Notes under the pieces: generated by a model
Told to the model about the DNA's origin: nothing
What the model saw: only the letters and a program-made list of their open reading frames with translations
Databases searched by the model: none
Program-made: the position numbers and the translations under genes
NCBI GenBank assembly: GCA_002359655.1
Contig: DENL01000052.1
Span: 1-41,741 of the forward strand
Direction: 5' to 3'
Length of the DNA stretch: 41,741 nt
From: Rickettsiales bacterium UBA2645
GTDB lineage: Bacteria > Pseudomonadota > Alphaproteobacteria > Rickettsiales > UBA1997
Part shown: positions 7,863 to 16,271 of the stretch, in pieces
Layout of the letters: every line of letters starts with the position of its first letter
Position numbering within the stretch: the stretch's first letter is position 1

Positions 7863-8726
7863 TTAGTATTTTTTATCTTCAATTTTTTTATTTGATTTCT
7901 TCTTCTCAATTTTTTTTATCGATTCTACCACGGGCAGTTCTTCTGGCATTTTTCCACCAAGCTCTTTGATGGTTTGTCTAACTTTTTTACCAACTTAAAA
8001 GTGAGTTTTATTGGCCCTTTCTTTACCTTTAATTTTTTCGCGGCGAATTTTTTCTTCAGTTTGAGTAGCACGAAATAAGTTAGCTGCAAGTTCAGTTGAA
8101 CCCATATGATCAAGAATTTTTTGGCTTTTCTTCAAACCTTTATTCTTATGAATTCCTTTAGAATCTAAGCCACCATAAAGCCCTTGATAGCCATGATTTT
8201 GAAAAATTGCATAATCAATTGAATTAATCACGCCAGCTTCTTTTGCTGCTGAAGCAAGGTAAATATTATGCCTAACTAATTCACCTCGTAAAAAAAGACG
8301 CTTTTCATTTTCACTATTTAAATTTTTATATCCGCTCATTTGGCGAATTTCTTGCAATCTAGTTTGAGTAGCAAAATAGGTCTGACCCATTGCCACTACC
8401 TCTTTGGTTGGGTTAGCATTTTGTACAATCAGATAACATGCATATCTTGATAATTTAATGTTATCTACCTCGCGCTTCGCTCCCTTAGCGAGTTCGATCA
8501 TTTCGAGCATATCCTCGAAATGATCCAGAACCTTATGGTTACTGTTTTTGCAAGATTCTTCTGCTTTAGCAACAACTGGCAGAAAGTGACGATACTCTGA
8601 ATATTCTAAAATTTTTGCTAAGTCGCGCGCCGTCCAAAATTCGTTGCCTTTTTCATCAACTTTTTTGTTCTGCTCAAAAATTTTTAGACCTGAGTTTATT
8701 AATTTTTTTGATGTTTGGTTTTTCAT
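7863..8726 (-). pseudogene. dinD: DNA-damage-inducible protein D (DinD) interrupted by an in-frame stop
   Basis: The intact N-terminal part (codons 1-243) has the Bro-N-like module F-W-T-A-R-D-L-A-K-I-L-E-Y and the D-N-I-K-L-S-R-Y-A-C-Y-L-I motif of DinD. After K-T-H-F a TAA at 7995-7997 stops translation. The same frame then continues with V-G-K-K-V-R-Q-T-I-K-E-L-G-G and M-P-E-E-L-P, the conserved DinD C-terminus, and ends at 7863. Family members usually have Glu at the stop, so a single GAA-to-TAA change explains it. The 243-residue product may still be made and folded. The gene sits between hisS and ccmC in a tight operon, which suggests an insertion of horizontally acquired DNA. DinD in E. 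coli inhibits RecA filaments. Confidence 0.85.
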
Positions 8727-8748
8727 AGATTTGGGTGTTTTTTATTAA

Positions 8749-10002
8749 TTAAATTTTACCTTCAAGATAGTGAATCAGAAGCTCTTGCTTAACTTTCTGC
8801 TCAGTTGAATTGTCAAAATCTTTGACTGAAACTTCGCCATTTTGCATTTCACTTTCACCGATAATTACAACAAAACGCGAATTATTTTGCGAAGCGCGTT
8901 TCATTTGTTTTTTAAAATTTCCGTCCAAAACAAATTCAGTAATAAATCCAGCGTAGCGCAGTTTTTGCACAATTTCAAAAGCATAATATTTTTCATTTTC
9001 AGAAATATAATTCACCGCAACTGGACGCGATTTTTCTAAATTTAATTTTGCCAAAAGCATTAAGCGCTCAATGCCCGCAGCAAAACCAATTGCTGGCACT
9101 TTTTTGCCCGACATTTTTTCGACTAAATTATCGTAACGACCGCCAGCCAAAACTGTGTTTTGTGCTCCTTCGAAGTTCATGACAAATTCAAAAACAGTTG
9201 AGGTATAATAGTCTAAACCTCTGACCAAGCTTTGATTGACAAGATATTTCACACCTAATTTATCAAGCAGATTTAATATCGAATCAAAGCGCGATTTTGC
9301 TTCAGCAGAAAAAAAGTTAGAAATTTTTGGTGCGTCAGCTAAAAGTTCAATATCTTGTGGCTCTTTAGAATCAAGAATGCGCAGCGGATTTTTCTCTAAA
9401 CGAATTTGTGAATCTTTTGATAAATCATTTTTGAATTTTCCAAAATATTGAGTTAGAGCCAATTCATAATTTTTTTTAGTTTCTGCACAACCAAGCGAAT
9501 TTATTTCTAAAGTAGTTTTATTTAAAACTCCTAAATCCTTTAAAATAGAAGTCGCAAGCAGGATTGCTTCAACATCACAATAAAAATTTTCTTCACCAAA
9601 AATCTCAAAATTGATTTGATTAAATTGGCGCTGACGGCCTTTTTGCGGACGATCATAGCGAAAAATTGGCCCATAAGAAAAAAACTTTTTTGGTAAAATC
9701 TGTTGCAGTTCACCATTAGAAGTTAAAGCGCGAACTACTGAAGCAGTAAGCTCTGGGCGCAATGTTAACATATTGTCACCACGATCAGGAAATTTATAAA
9801 CTTCTTTCGACACAATGTCTGAAGTTTCTCCTAGATTGCGTTCAAACACTTCGCTGAACTCAAAAATTGGCGTTTGCAATTCTTCAAAACCAAAAAATTC
9901 GCTCTTATTTTTGGCGACGGAAATGATATGATTAAAAATTTTGATCTCATCGCCAAAAAGGTCTTTCGTACCTCTAACTGGCTGAAGTTTATGATCTGAC
10001 AT
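8749..10002 (-). CDS. hisS: Histidine-tRNA ligase
   Basis: 417-residue class II aminoacyl-tRNA synthetase that charges tRNA-His. Motif 2 is seen around F-R-Y-D-R-P-Q-K-G-R-Q-R-Q-F, the histidine-specific signatures are L-V-R-G-L-D-Y-Y-T and A-G-G-R-Y-D-N-L, and motif 3 is G-F-A-A-G-I-E-R-L. A C-terminal anticodon-binding domain follows. Length is normal for bacteria. It is the first gene of a minus-strand run that continues through dinD, ccmC, fdxA and the HAD gene; its promoter region is the repeat-rich gap shared with lepA. Confidence 0.97.
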   Translation of the reverse strand: MSDHKLQPVRGTKDLFGDEIKIFNHIISVAKNKSEFFGFEELQTPIFEFSEVFERNLGETSDIVSKEVYKFPDRGDNMLTLRPELTASVVRALTSNGELQQILPKKFFSYGPIFRYDRPQKGRQRQFNQINFEIFGEENFYCDVEAILLATSILKDLGVLNKTTLEINSLGCAETKKNYELALTQYFGKFKNDLSKDSQIRLEKNPLRILDSKEPQDIELLADAPKISNFFSAEAKSRFDSILNLLDKLGVKYLVNQSLVRGLDYYTSTVFEFVMNFEGAQNTVLAGGRYDNLVEKMSGKKVPAIGFAAGIERLMLLAKLNLEKSRPVAVNYISENEKYYAFEIVQKLRYAGFITEFVLDGNFKKQMKRASQNNSRFVVIIGESEMQNGEVSVKDFDNSTEQKVKQELLIHYLEGKI

Positions 10003-10012
10003 TAAATTAGGA

Positions 10013-10080
10013 TTTAAGATTTAAGATTTGGGATTTAAGGTCGCGAAATTCTAAACTTAAAATCTAAAATCTAAAACCAA
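10013..10080. repeat. AT-rich imperfect inverted repeat between hisS and lepA
   Basis: The left side contains repeated GATTTAAGATTT-type units and the right side the complementary AAATCTAAAATC-type units, with a short GGTCGCGAAATTC centre, so the region can fold on itself. A similar arrangement stands before queC at 14388-14464. It fills the whole divergent promoter gap of hisS and lepA. Such short dispersed palindromes are common in intergenic DNA of AT-rich alphaproteobacteria; function unknown. Confidence 0.55.
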
Positions 10081-10085
10081 AATTC

Positions 10086-11903
10086 ATGTCCGCTCTTTCG
10101 CATATTCGAAACTTTTCAATCGTTGCTCATATTGATCACGGTAAATCAACTTTGTCTGACCGCTTGATTCAAGAATGCGGAGCAATTTCTGATCGCGAAA
10201 TGACCGCGCAAATTCTTGATTCAATGGAAATTGAAAAAGAGCGCGGCATCACCATCAAAGCACAAACCGTGCGTCTGCAATATAAAGCTGATGATGGTAA
10301 AATTTATATGTTGAATTTGATGGACACTCCTGGCCATGTTGATTTCGGTTATGAAGTCAGCCGCTGTTTGGCAGCTTGTGAAGGTTCAATTTTAGTAGTT
10401 GATTCTACTCAAGGTGTAGAAGCACAAACTTTGGCTAATGTTTATCAAGCAATTGACAATAACCATGAAATCGTTCCTGTACTTAACAAAATCGACCTTC
10501 CCGCCTCTGATCCTGAGTCAGTTAAAAAACAAATCGAAGAAGTAATTGGCATCGACACTTCAGAAGCAATTTTAGTTTCAGCCAAAACTGGCGTTGGCAT
10601 TCACGATTGCTTGGAAGCGATTGTCAAAAAATTACCAGCGCCAAAAGGCAATATTGACGGCACTTTCAAAGCTTTATTGATTGACAGTTGGTATGATCCT
10701 TATCTGGGCGTGATTATTTTGGTGCGCGTGATTGACGGCTCGATTAAAAAAGGCCAAAAAATAAAAATGATGGCGGCCAACGCCACTTATCAAGTTGATT
10801 CTGTTGGATTTTTCACACCAAAAAAAAATTTCTGCGATGATTTAAAAGCTGGTGAAGTTGGCTTTATCAATGCTCAAATCAAGCAAGTTGCAGATTGTAA
10901 AGTTGGCGACACTTTAGTTTTAGCAAGTGATGAAACCACTCAAGCACTGCCGGGATTCAAACAAAATCAGCCAGTAGTTTTTTGCGGAATTTATCCAATT
11001 GACGCTTCAGATTTTGAAAAGTTTCGCGACGCTTTGGCCAAACTTCATTTAAACGATGCCAGTTTTGAATATGAGCCAGAAACTTCTTCGGCACTTGGTT
11101 ACGGATTTCGCTGCGGCTTTTTAGGTCTACTACATTTAGAAATTATCCAAGAAAGATTAGAGCGCGAATTTGATCTTGATTTGATCACCACAGCGCCTTC
11201 GGTGATTTACAAAATTCATCTACGCCATGCCAACAACGGACAAGATCAAGTTTTGCATGTGCATTCGCCAGCTGAAATGCCAGATCCAGTAAAAATTCAG
11301 TCAATGGAAGAGCCGTGGATCAAAGCTACAATAATGACTCCGGACGAATATTTAGGCGCAGTTCTTGATCTTTGCACCCAAAAACGCGGCATTCAAAAAG
11401 AGCTCTCTTACGTTGGTGATCGCGCCATGCTAGTTTATCGCTTGCCATTGAACGAAATTGTTTACGACTTCTATGATCGTTTGAAATCTTGTTCACGCGG
11501 CTATGCCAGCTTTGATTGGCAAATGGATGGTTACGAAGAAAGCCAGCTAGTAAAACTAGCAATAATGGTTAATGGCGAAGTGGTTGATGCGCTTTCTTTT
11601 ATCACTCACAAAACTCGCGCCGAAAGCCGAGGCCGCGCCATTTGCGTGAAGCTGAAAGATTTAATTCCAAGACAAATGTTTGCCATCGCCATTCAAGCAG
11701 CAATTGGCGGTAAAATTGTTGCCAGAGAAACAGTTTCTGCGATGCGCAAAGATGTAACAGCAAAATGCTATGGCGGCGATATTTCGCGCAAAAGAAAATT
11801 GCTCGATAAACAGAAAAAAGGTAAAAAGAAAATGCGTGAAATCGGCAATGTAGAAATTCCACAAAGCGCCTTTTTAGCAGCGCTGAAGCTTGATGAGAAT
11901 TAG
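10086..11903 (+). CDS. lepA: Elongation factor 4 (back-translocase LepA)
   Basis: 605-residue ribosome-associated GTPase. G1 is A-H-I-D-H-G-K-S-T-L near residue 14, G2 lies in R-G-I-T-I-K-A, G3 is D-T-P-G-H-V-D-F and G4 is N-K-I-D. The LepA-specific C-terminal domain ends with the conserved K-C-Y-G-G-D-I-S-R-K-R-K-L-L. Length is standard. It converges with the J-domain gene; only one base separates the two stop codons and no terminator hairpin is visible. Confidence 0.98.
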   Translation: MSALSHIRNFSIVAHIDHGKSTLSDRLIQECGAISDREMTAQILDSMEIEKERGITIKAQTVRLQYKADDGKIYMLNLMDTPGHVDFGYEVSRCLAACEGSILVVDSTQGVEAQTLANVYQAIDNNHEIVPVLNKIDLPASDPESVKKQIEEVIGIDTSEAILVSAKTGVGIHDCLEAIVKKLPAPKGNIDGTFKALLIDSWYDPYLGVIILVRVIDGSIKKGQKIKMMAANATYQVDSVGFFTPKKNFCDDLKAGEVGFINAQIKQVADCKVGDTLVLASDETTQALPGFKQNQPVVFCGIYPIDASDFEKFRDALAKLHLNDASFEYEPETSSALGYGFRCGFLGLLHLEIIQERLEREFDLDLITTAPSVIYKIHLRHANNGQDQVLHVHSPAEMPDPVKIQSMEEPWIKATIMTPDEYLGAVLDLCTQKRGIQKELSYVGDRAMLVYRLPLNEIVYDFYDRLKSCSRGYASFDWQMDGYEESQLVKLAIMVNGEVVDALSFITHKTRAESRGRAICVKLKDLIPRQMFAIAIQAAIGGKIVARETVSAMRKDVTAKCYGGDISRKRKLLDKQKKGKKKMREIGNVEIPQSAFLAALKLDEN

Positions 11904-11904
11904 A

Positions 11905-14154
11905 TTAAATTTCGTTTTGATTGTTTTTTGTTGAATTGTCAGGAAGGTTTTGATTATCAACTCCATCACCAGTGGAGCTGCCATTTTCTCTCATTTTTTC
12001 AATCAATTCCTTCAGTACTTTATCTTTTGCTGCCTTATTATGTTGTTCAGAAGGAAGTTCGATTTCGATATCGTCTAAATCAACAACTTCATCCAAGTCT
12101 TTGTTATCAATTTCGTTATTAGTAACAGGAGTTTCATCGCTGGTAGGATTCTCAGGATTAACCTCTTCCTCAACAACATCATCAGGACCAATAACTTCTG
12201 TTTCTTCTTCAACCGGCTCTTCATCAGCAATTTCTTGCTCATTAACTTGATCATTTGAAATCTCTTTTTCTTCAGAGTTTTTTGTTAACTCTTCTAAATC
12301 TTTTTCCGAGTTTTGCAGATTTTGCTTGGTTGCATCAATTTCAAATTTATTTTTTTCAACAAAGTCGGCAATTGCTCGATCTACATTATCGCCAGTATGA
12401 TTTTGGTTTTGACTCGACTCTTTTTCATTAATCTTTTCTGATTTACTAATCATTGTTGATGCGCCAGCAAGCAGCGCAAGACCAATAACCGTTCCAACTC
12501 CCGGCAACGCAACTGACAAAGCAATAAAAGCAGCAACTGAGCTGCCAATAACAGCTTTGTCTTTTATTGTAAGATTTTCCAAAAAATTTTTTACGACACC
12601 CTCTTTCTTTTTTTCTTTGGATTCTTTTTCTGTTTTTGGCTCCGATTTTTGTGATTGCTCTTGGACCTCTTCCTTTTCAACTTCTTTTTCTGGTAACTCT
12701 GCTTCTTTTTCCAGTTTTATTAATTCTTCAAAAATTGGTGCAGAAATAGCATCAGAAAAAACATCTTGAAACTTATTAGTGACGATATCACCAAACTGCT
12801 TATCTTGGCAAATTTGAAGATATACATTAAAAATTTTTTGCGGCTCTTCTTGCTCGGTTTTTACATCATCAATTTTTTCACCAAGATAAGAAAAGTTTTC
12901 AGTCAACTTTTCTAAAAACTGTAATCTATCTTCTTCGCTACAATCATCTTTTGCGATAACCTGCGAAGCGATATCTCTAAAAATGCCAAATGAAGTATCT
13001 TTGTTAGCGAGCTCTTTAGACTCTTCTGAATTTAAAAAATCATTTAAACTAGAAAGCTTTTCAGCACTACTTTTTGCTTCGTCAAATCCTTGAAAAATGT
13101 TTTGAAAATCTTGAAAAGCCTTAGTTCTGGCTGGATCAATTTTGATAGCTTCGACAACTTTTTTACCAACTTCTGCAAATTCTTCAGCGAATTCTTTTAT
13201 CATTAATTTTTCATCTTTCGCTTCTTTGTTTGTTTCAACATCTGGAATAGAATTCTCTAAAAAATCCTTATATCTTGCATAAGCTTGGTTAATGTCTTGG
13301 GTAATTAGCTTTGCCGCTTCACTACGATCTAAATTTTTATCTGGGTGATATTTTCTAGAAATTTGCAGATAGGCTTTTCTAGCTTCTTCAGCTGTTGCAT
13401 CTTTCTTCAGGCCAGCAATCGAAAGAAAGCTTTCATTTTTTCTGATTTTACCTTCCTCAGAAAATAAATCACGATTCTCTATTTGATCTTCGTAATAATA
13501 TCCTTGCGGAGCCGACTCTTGTTCTCTCTCTTTTGCGAACTCTGCATCATATTCAACTACAGCTTGAGAGTCTCTTATTTGCTTGGCTGCAAAAGCCTCA
13601 TCATAAAGTTCTAACGCTTCTGAATTTTGATCATTGGGAAGAGTGTAGCGATTTTCTGTTTGATCTTCCTCGTCAGTATTTTCCAACTCAAAAATGGTTT
13701 CTGGCTCAACAAAATCTTCTTGTTTATTCTCATTAACATCATCTGTCAAAAAATCTGGAGTAGAAAGTCCTAGAGCTTCTGATATTTTATTTAAAAATGA
13801 TAAAGTTGCATTTTGATCTTCTACAGCTTTTTTCTTTTCTTCTTCGTCTTCTTTTGGATTGCCAAATATTGTTGTTGCTGAATCTTCTTGTTGAGGTGAA
13901 TTTGACTGCCGCTGTTGAGCTAATTGTTTTTCAATAATTTCTTCTCTTTTTTGAACCAAAAGATTTTTGATTTCTTGAGCAAGAACTTGATTTTGATCAA
14001 AGGCTTCAGCTTTGAAATCTTTTTTTAAATCATCAATTATACTTTCTAATTCAGATATATCTTTAGCGCTGTTGATACGATCTGTTATTTTCTCTTTGGT
14101 TAAACTTTGTTTTTGTAATGTCTCTTCGAAAGGCTGTTGATTATCACTGGACAT
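11905..14154 (-). CDS. Large acidic J-domain protein with C-terminal transmembrane hairpin
   Basis: 749 residues, highly acidic and rich in Glu, Asp, Asn, Gln and Lys. A J-domain lies at about 241-300 with the essential H-P-D triad (His270) in R-K-Y-H-P-D-K-N, preceded by a helix I-like segment and followed by A-Y-A-R-Y-K-D-F-L. Such domains recruit and stimulate Hsp70/DnaK. Two hydrophobic segments with a Gly/Pro turn at about 532-572 suggest a membrane hairpin. The flanks are low-complexity acidic sequence with no recognisable domain; the Gly/Phe and zinc modules of true DnaJ are absent. It lies downstream of tRNA-Val. It may be a membrane-tethered DnaK recruiter or a secreted host-directed J protein; nothing in the sequence decides between these. 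Confidence 0.85.
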   Translation of the reverse strand: MSSDNQQPFEETLQKQSLTKEKITDRINSAKDISELESIIDDLKKDFKAEAFDQNQVLAQEIKNLLVQKREEIIEKQLAQQRQSNSPQQEDSATTIFGNPKEDEEEKKKAVEDQNATLSFLNKISEALGLSTPDFLTDDVNENKQEDFVEPETIFELENTDEEDQTENRYTLPNDQNSEALELYDEAFAAKQIRDSQAVVEYDAEFAKEREQESAPQGYYYEDQIENRDLFSEEGKIRKNESFLSIAGLKKDATAEEARKAYLQISRKYHPDKNLDRSEAAKLITQDINQAYARYKDFLENSIPDVETNKEAKDEKLMIKEFAEEFAEVGKKVVEAIKIDPARTKAFQDFQNIFQGFDEAKSSAEKLSSLNDFLNSEESKELANKDTSFGIFRDIASQVIAKDDCSEEDRLQFLEKLTENFSYLGEKIDDVKTEQEEPQKIFNVYLQICQDKQFGDIVTNKFQDVFSDAISAPIFEELIKLEKEAELPEKEVEKEEVQEQSQKSEPKTEKESKEKKKEGVVKNFLENLTIKDKAVIGSSVAAFIALSVALPGVGTVIGLALLAGASTMISKSEKINEKESSQNQNHTGDNVDRAIADFVEKNKFEIDATKQNLQNSEKDLEELTKNSEEKEISNDQVNEQEIADEEPVEEETEVIGPDDVVEEEVNPENPTSDETPVTNNEIDNKDLDEVVDLDDIEIELPSEQHNKAAKDKVLKELIEKMRENGSSTGDGVDNQNLPDNSTKNNQNEI

Positions 14155-14175
14155 GATATTTTTAATTTAAAAAAT

Positions 14176-14252
14176 TGGTGGGTGGTAGAAGACTCGAACT
14201 TCCGACCTCTACGATGTCAACGTAACGCTCTAACCAACTGAGCTAACCACCC
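14176..14252 (-). tRNA. tRNA-Val (anticodon GAC)
   Basis: The minus strand folds as a cloverleaf. Acceptor GGGTGGT pairs with ACCACCC, the D arm is GCTCAGTTGGTTAGAGC, the anticodon loop TTGACAT gives GAC, and the T arm contains GTTCGAGTC. The 3' CCA is encoded. 77 bases. Confidence 0.95.
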
Positions 14253-14387
14253 TAGAAAATATGCCCAAACGCACATTTTAGGTGCAGATCTAATTTCAAG
14301 GCACAAGAATTAAAAAGGCAACGCCAGAAAAAACTCTTATAAAAGTTTTTAACGTGCCCCAAAGGCAAATTTTTAATTTTAGATTTT

Positions 14388-14464
14388 AGATTATAGAATA
14401 AAGTAAAATAAACTGCGAAGAAAATACTTACTTAGCAAATCTAAAATCACAAATCAAAAATCTA
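14388..14464. repeat. AT-rich imperfect inverted repeat before queC
   Basis: TTAGATTTTAGATT-type units on the left oppose AAATCTAAAATC and AATCAAAAATCTAA on the right, ending directly at the queC ATG. It resembles the element at 10013-10080, which likewise ends just before a plus-strand start codon. The rest of the 14253-14464 gap shows no gene and no recognisable preQ1 riboswitch. Confidence 0.5.
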
Positions 14465-15151
14465 ATGAAAAAAGCCATTGTCTTGCTTAGCGGCGGACTT
14501 GACTCTACAACCGTTTTAGCAATTGCCAAAAATACTGGATTTGAAATCTACGCGCTAAGTTTTGATTATGGTCAGCGCCATGAAATTGAATTAGAATCAG
14601 CAAAAAAAATCGCTAAATTTTATCAAATCACGCAGCATAAAATCGCTAAAATTGATTTACGAATTTTCGGCGGTTCAGCTCTTACAGATGAAATCACAGT
14701 TCCGAAAGATCATCTGCAAAGCACAGAAATTCCGGTAACTTATGTTCCCGCTCGCAACACAATTTTTCTTTCTTACGCACTGGCTTATGCCGAAACAATC
14801 GGCGCTTTTGATATTTTTATCGGCGTCAATGCTGTCGATTACAGTAATTATCCTGATTGTCGTCCTGACTTTATTGCTGCTTTTGAAAAGCTCGCCACTT
14901 TAGCAACAGCCGCAAGCGTTGAGAATAAAGGCCGATTCAAGATTCATGCGCCTTTGATGCAAATGTCAAAAAAAGAAATAATTGAAACTGGAATTAAAAT
15001 CGGTGTTAATTATCTTTATACTCACAGCTGTTACGATCCGATTTTTGAAAATAAAAAAATTCTTGCCTGCGGTAGATGTGATTCTTGCCAACTACGCCTG
15101 CAAGGTTTTGCGGCTGCTGGAAAAAAAGATCCAATAAATTACGCAAACTAA
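14465..15151 (+). CDS. queC: 7-cyano-7-deazaguanine synthase QueC
   Basis: 228-residue ATP-dependent enzyme that converts 7-carboxy-7-deazaguanine to preQ0 in queuosine biosynthesis. The PP-loop is S-G-G-L-D-S-T-T at residues 9-16. The zinc-binding cysteines are in the C-terminal segment S-C-Y-D-P and A-C-G-R-C-D-S-C. The V-P-A-R-N-T-I-F-L-S and G-V-N-A-V-D-Y-S-N-Y-P-D-C motifs are family hallmarks. Length is normal. It is followed by ribBA with a single base between stop and start, so the two share an operon; both draw on GTP-derived pathways. Confidence 0.97.
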   Translation: MKKAIVLLSGGLDSTTVLAIAKNTGFEIYALSFDYGQRHEIELESAKKIAKFYQITQHKIAKIDLRIFGGSALTDEITVPKDHLQSTEIPVTYVPARNTIFLSYALAYAETIGAFDIFIGVNAVDYSNYPDCRPDFIAAFEKLATLATAASVENKGRFKIHAPLMQMSKKEIIETGIKIGVNYLYTHSCYDPIFENKKILACGRCDSCQLRLQGFAAAGKKDPINYAN

Positions 15152-15152
15152 A

Positions 15153-16256
15153 ATGACTAATACAAAAAAATATTTAGCCACAATTCCTGAAATAATCGAT
15201 GAAGCCAAACAAGGAAAAATGTTCATTTTAGTTGATGACGAAAGCCGTGAAAATGAAGGCGATTTAGTAATTCCCGCAGCAATGTGTGATGCCGACAAAG
15301 TTAATTTTATGGCCAAATATGGTCGTGGTTTAATTTGTCTGACGCTCAATGAAGAAAGAGTTCAACAACTCAACTTGCCCTTAATGTCTCTAAATAATGG
15401 GTCACGTCATCAAACTGCTTTCACTGTTTCAATTGAAGCTAAAAATGGAATTTCAACTGGCATTTCTGCTTTTGATCGCGCCAAAACAATTGCCGACGCG
15501 ATTGATCCAAATAAAGGCAAAGAGGCTTTGGTCAGCCCTGGGCATATTTTTCCACTAAAAGCTGAAAAAGGTGGCGTGCTGGTACGCGCCGGCCACACCG
15601 AAGCGGCAGTTGATATTGCAGTTCTTGCCGATTTGAATCCCTCTGGCGTAATTTGCGAAGTCATGAATGATGATGGCTCAATGGCGCGCATGCCAGACTT
15701 AATAAAATTCGCTAAGCAGCATAAAATGAAAATTGCTACCATCGCTGATTTGATCGAATATCGCCGCAAAAATGAAAGGCTGATTGAGGTTAAAGAGAAA
15801 ACAAAATTCATCAGCAAAGTTGCCGGCAGTTTTGATTTAGTGATCTACAAAAGCAAAGTTGATGGCGTTGAACATCTAGCTTTTGTGAAAGGAAAAATTG
15901 ATGCCAGCAAGCCAGTTTTGGTGCGTATGCATCACTTAAATATTTTTAGTGATTGTCTGCAAGATGCTGAAAATTCAAAAAGCGGCTCGCTAATCAAAGC
16001 CATGAAAAAAATTTCAAAAAATGAAAGTGGAGTTATTGTAGTGATTCGCCAACCAAACGAGGAAATTACTCACCTGCTTTCAAATCAACAAAATCAACCT
16101 CGTAACAAAGAACAAGAATTAAGAAATTACGGAACAGGCGCGCAAATTTTATCAGATCTTGGCGTGCAAGATATGATTCTTTTGACTAATTCGAAAAAAT
16201 CAGTGATTGGCTTAGAAGGCTACAAAATCAAAATACGCGGCTATAGAAAGATTTAG
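15153..16256 (+). CDS. ribBA: RibBA-type protein: active DHBP synthase fused to a degenerate GTP cyclohydrolase II domain
   Basis: 367 residues. The N-terminal domain (1-205) is 3,4-dihydroxy-2-butanone-4-phosphate synthase and has the acidic metal loop D-D-E-S-R-E-N-E-G-D, the Y-G-R-G-L-I-C segment and the R-A-G-H-T-E-A-A-V-D motif intact. It supplies the four-carbon unit of riboflavin. The C-terminal half aligns with RibA, but the three zinc cysteines normally found in C-L-T-G-D and R-C-D-C are replaced (the region reads H-H-L-N-I-F-S-D-C). GTP cyclohydrolase II activity is therefore unlikely. This loss is known from other alphaproteobacterial RibBA proteins. A separate active RibA is expected elsewhere. 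Confidence 0.93.
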   Translation: MTNTKKYLATIPEIIDEAKQGKMFILVDDESRENEGDLVIPAAMCDADKVNFMAKYGRGLICLTLNEERVQQLNLPLMSLNNGSRHQTAFTVSIEAKNGISTGISAFDRAKTIADAIDPNKGKEALVSPGHIFPLKAEKGGVLVRAGHTEAAVDIAVLADLNPSGVICEVMNDDGSMARMPDLIKFAKQHKMKIATIADLIEYRRKNERLIEVKEKTKFISKVAGSFDLVIYKSKVDGVEHLAFVKGKIDASKPVLVRMHHLNIFSDCLQDAENSKSGSLIKAMKKISKNESGVIVVIRQPNEEITHLLSNQQNQPRNKEQELRNYGTGAQILSDLGVQDMILLTNSKKSVIGLEGYKIKIRGYRKI

Positions 16257-16271
16257 TGCATTTTGAATAAT

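Noticed and set aside
7859..7909. Longer CcmC start at 7909
   Set aside because: It would overlap the conserved dinD-tail reading frame and add a Lys-rich leader absent from CcmC.
7925..8113. 62-codon minus-strand open frame overlapping the dinD stop
   Set aside because: It lies in a different frame from dinD; the conserved DinD tail is in the dinD frame itself after the TAA.
11602..11864. Minus-strand open frames within lepA
   Set aside because: Shadows of the strongly conserved LepA C-terminal domain.
14253..14464. Possible preQ1 riboswitch before queC
   Set aside because: No preQ1-I or preQ1-II core pattern; the gap is filled by AT-rich inverted repeats and queC in this class is often uncontrolled.
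15149..15153. Possible FMN riboswitch before ribBA
   Set aside because: Only one base separates the queC stop and ribBA start, so there is no room.
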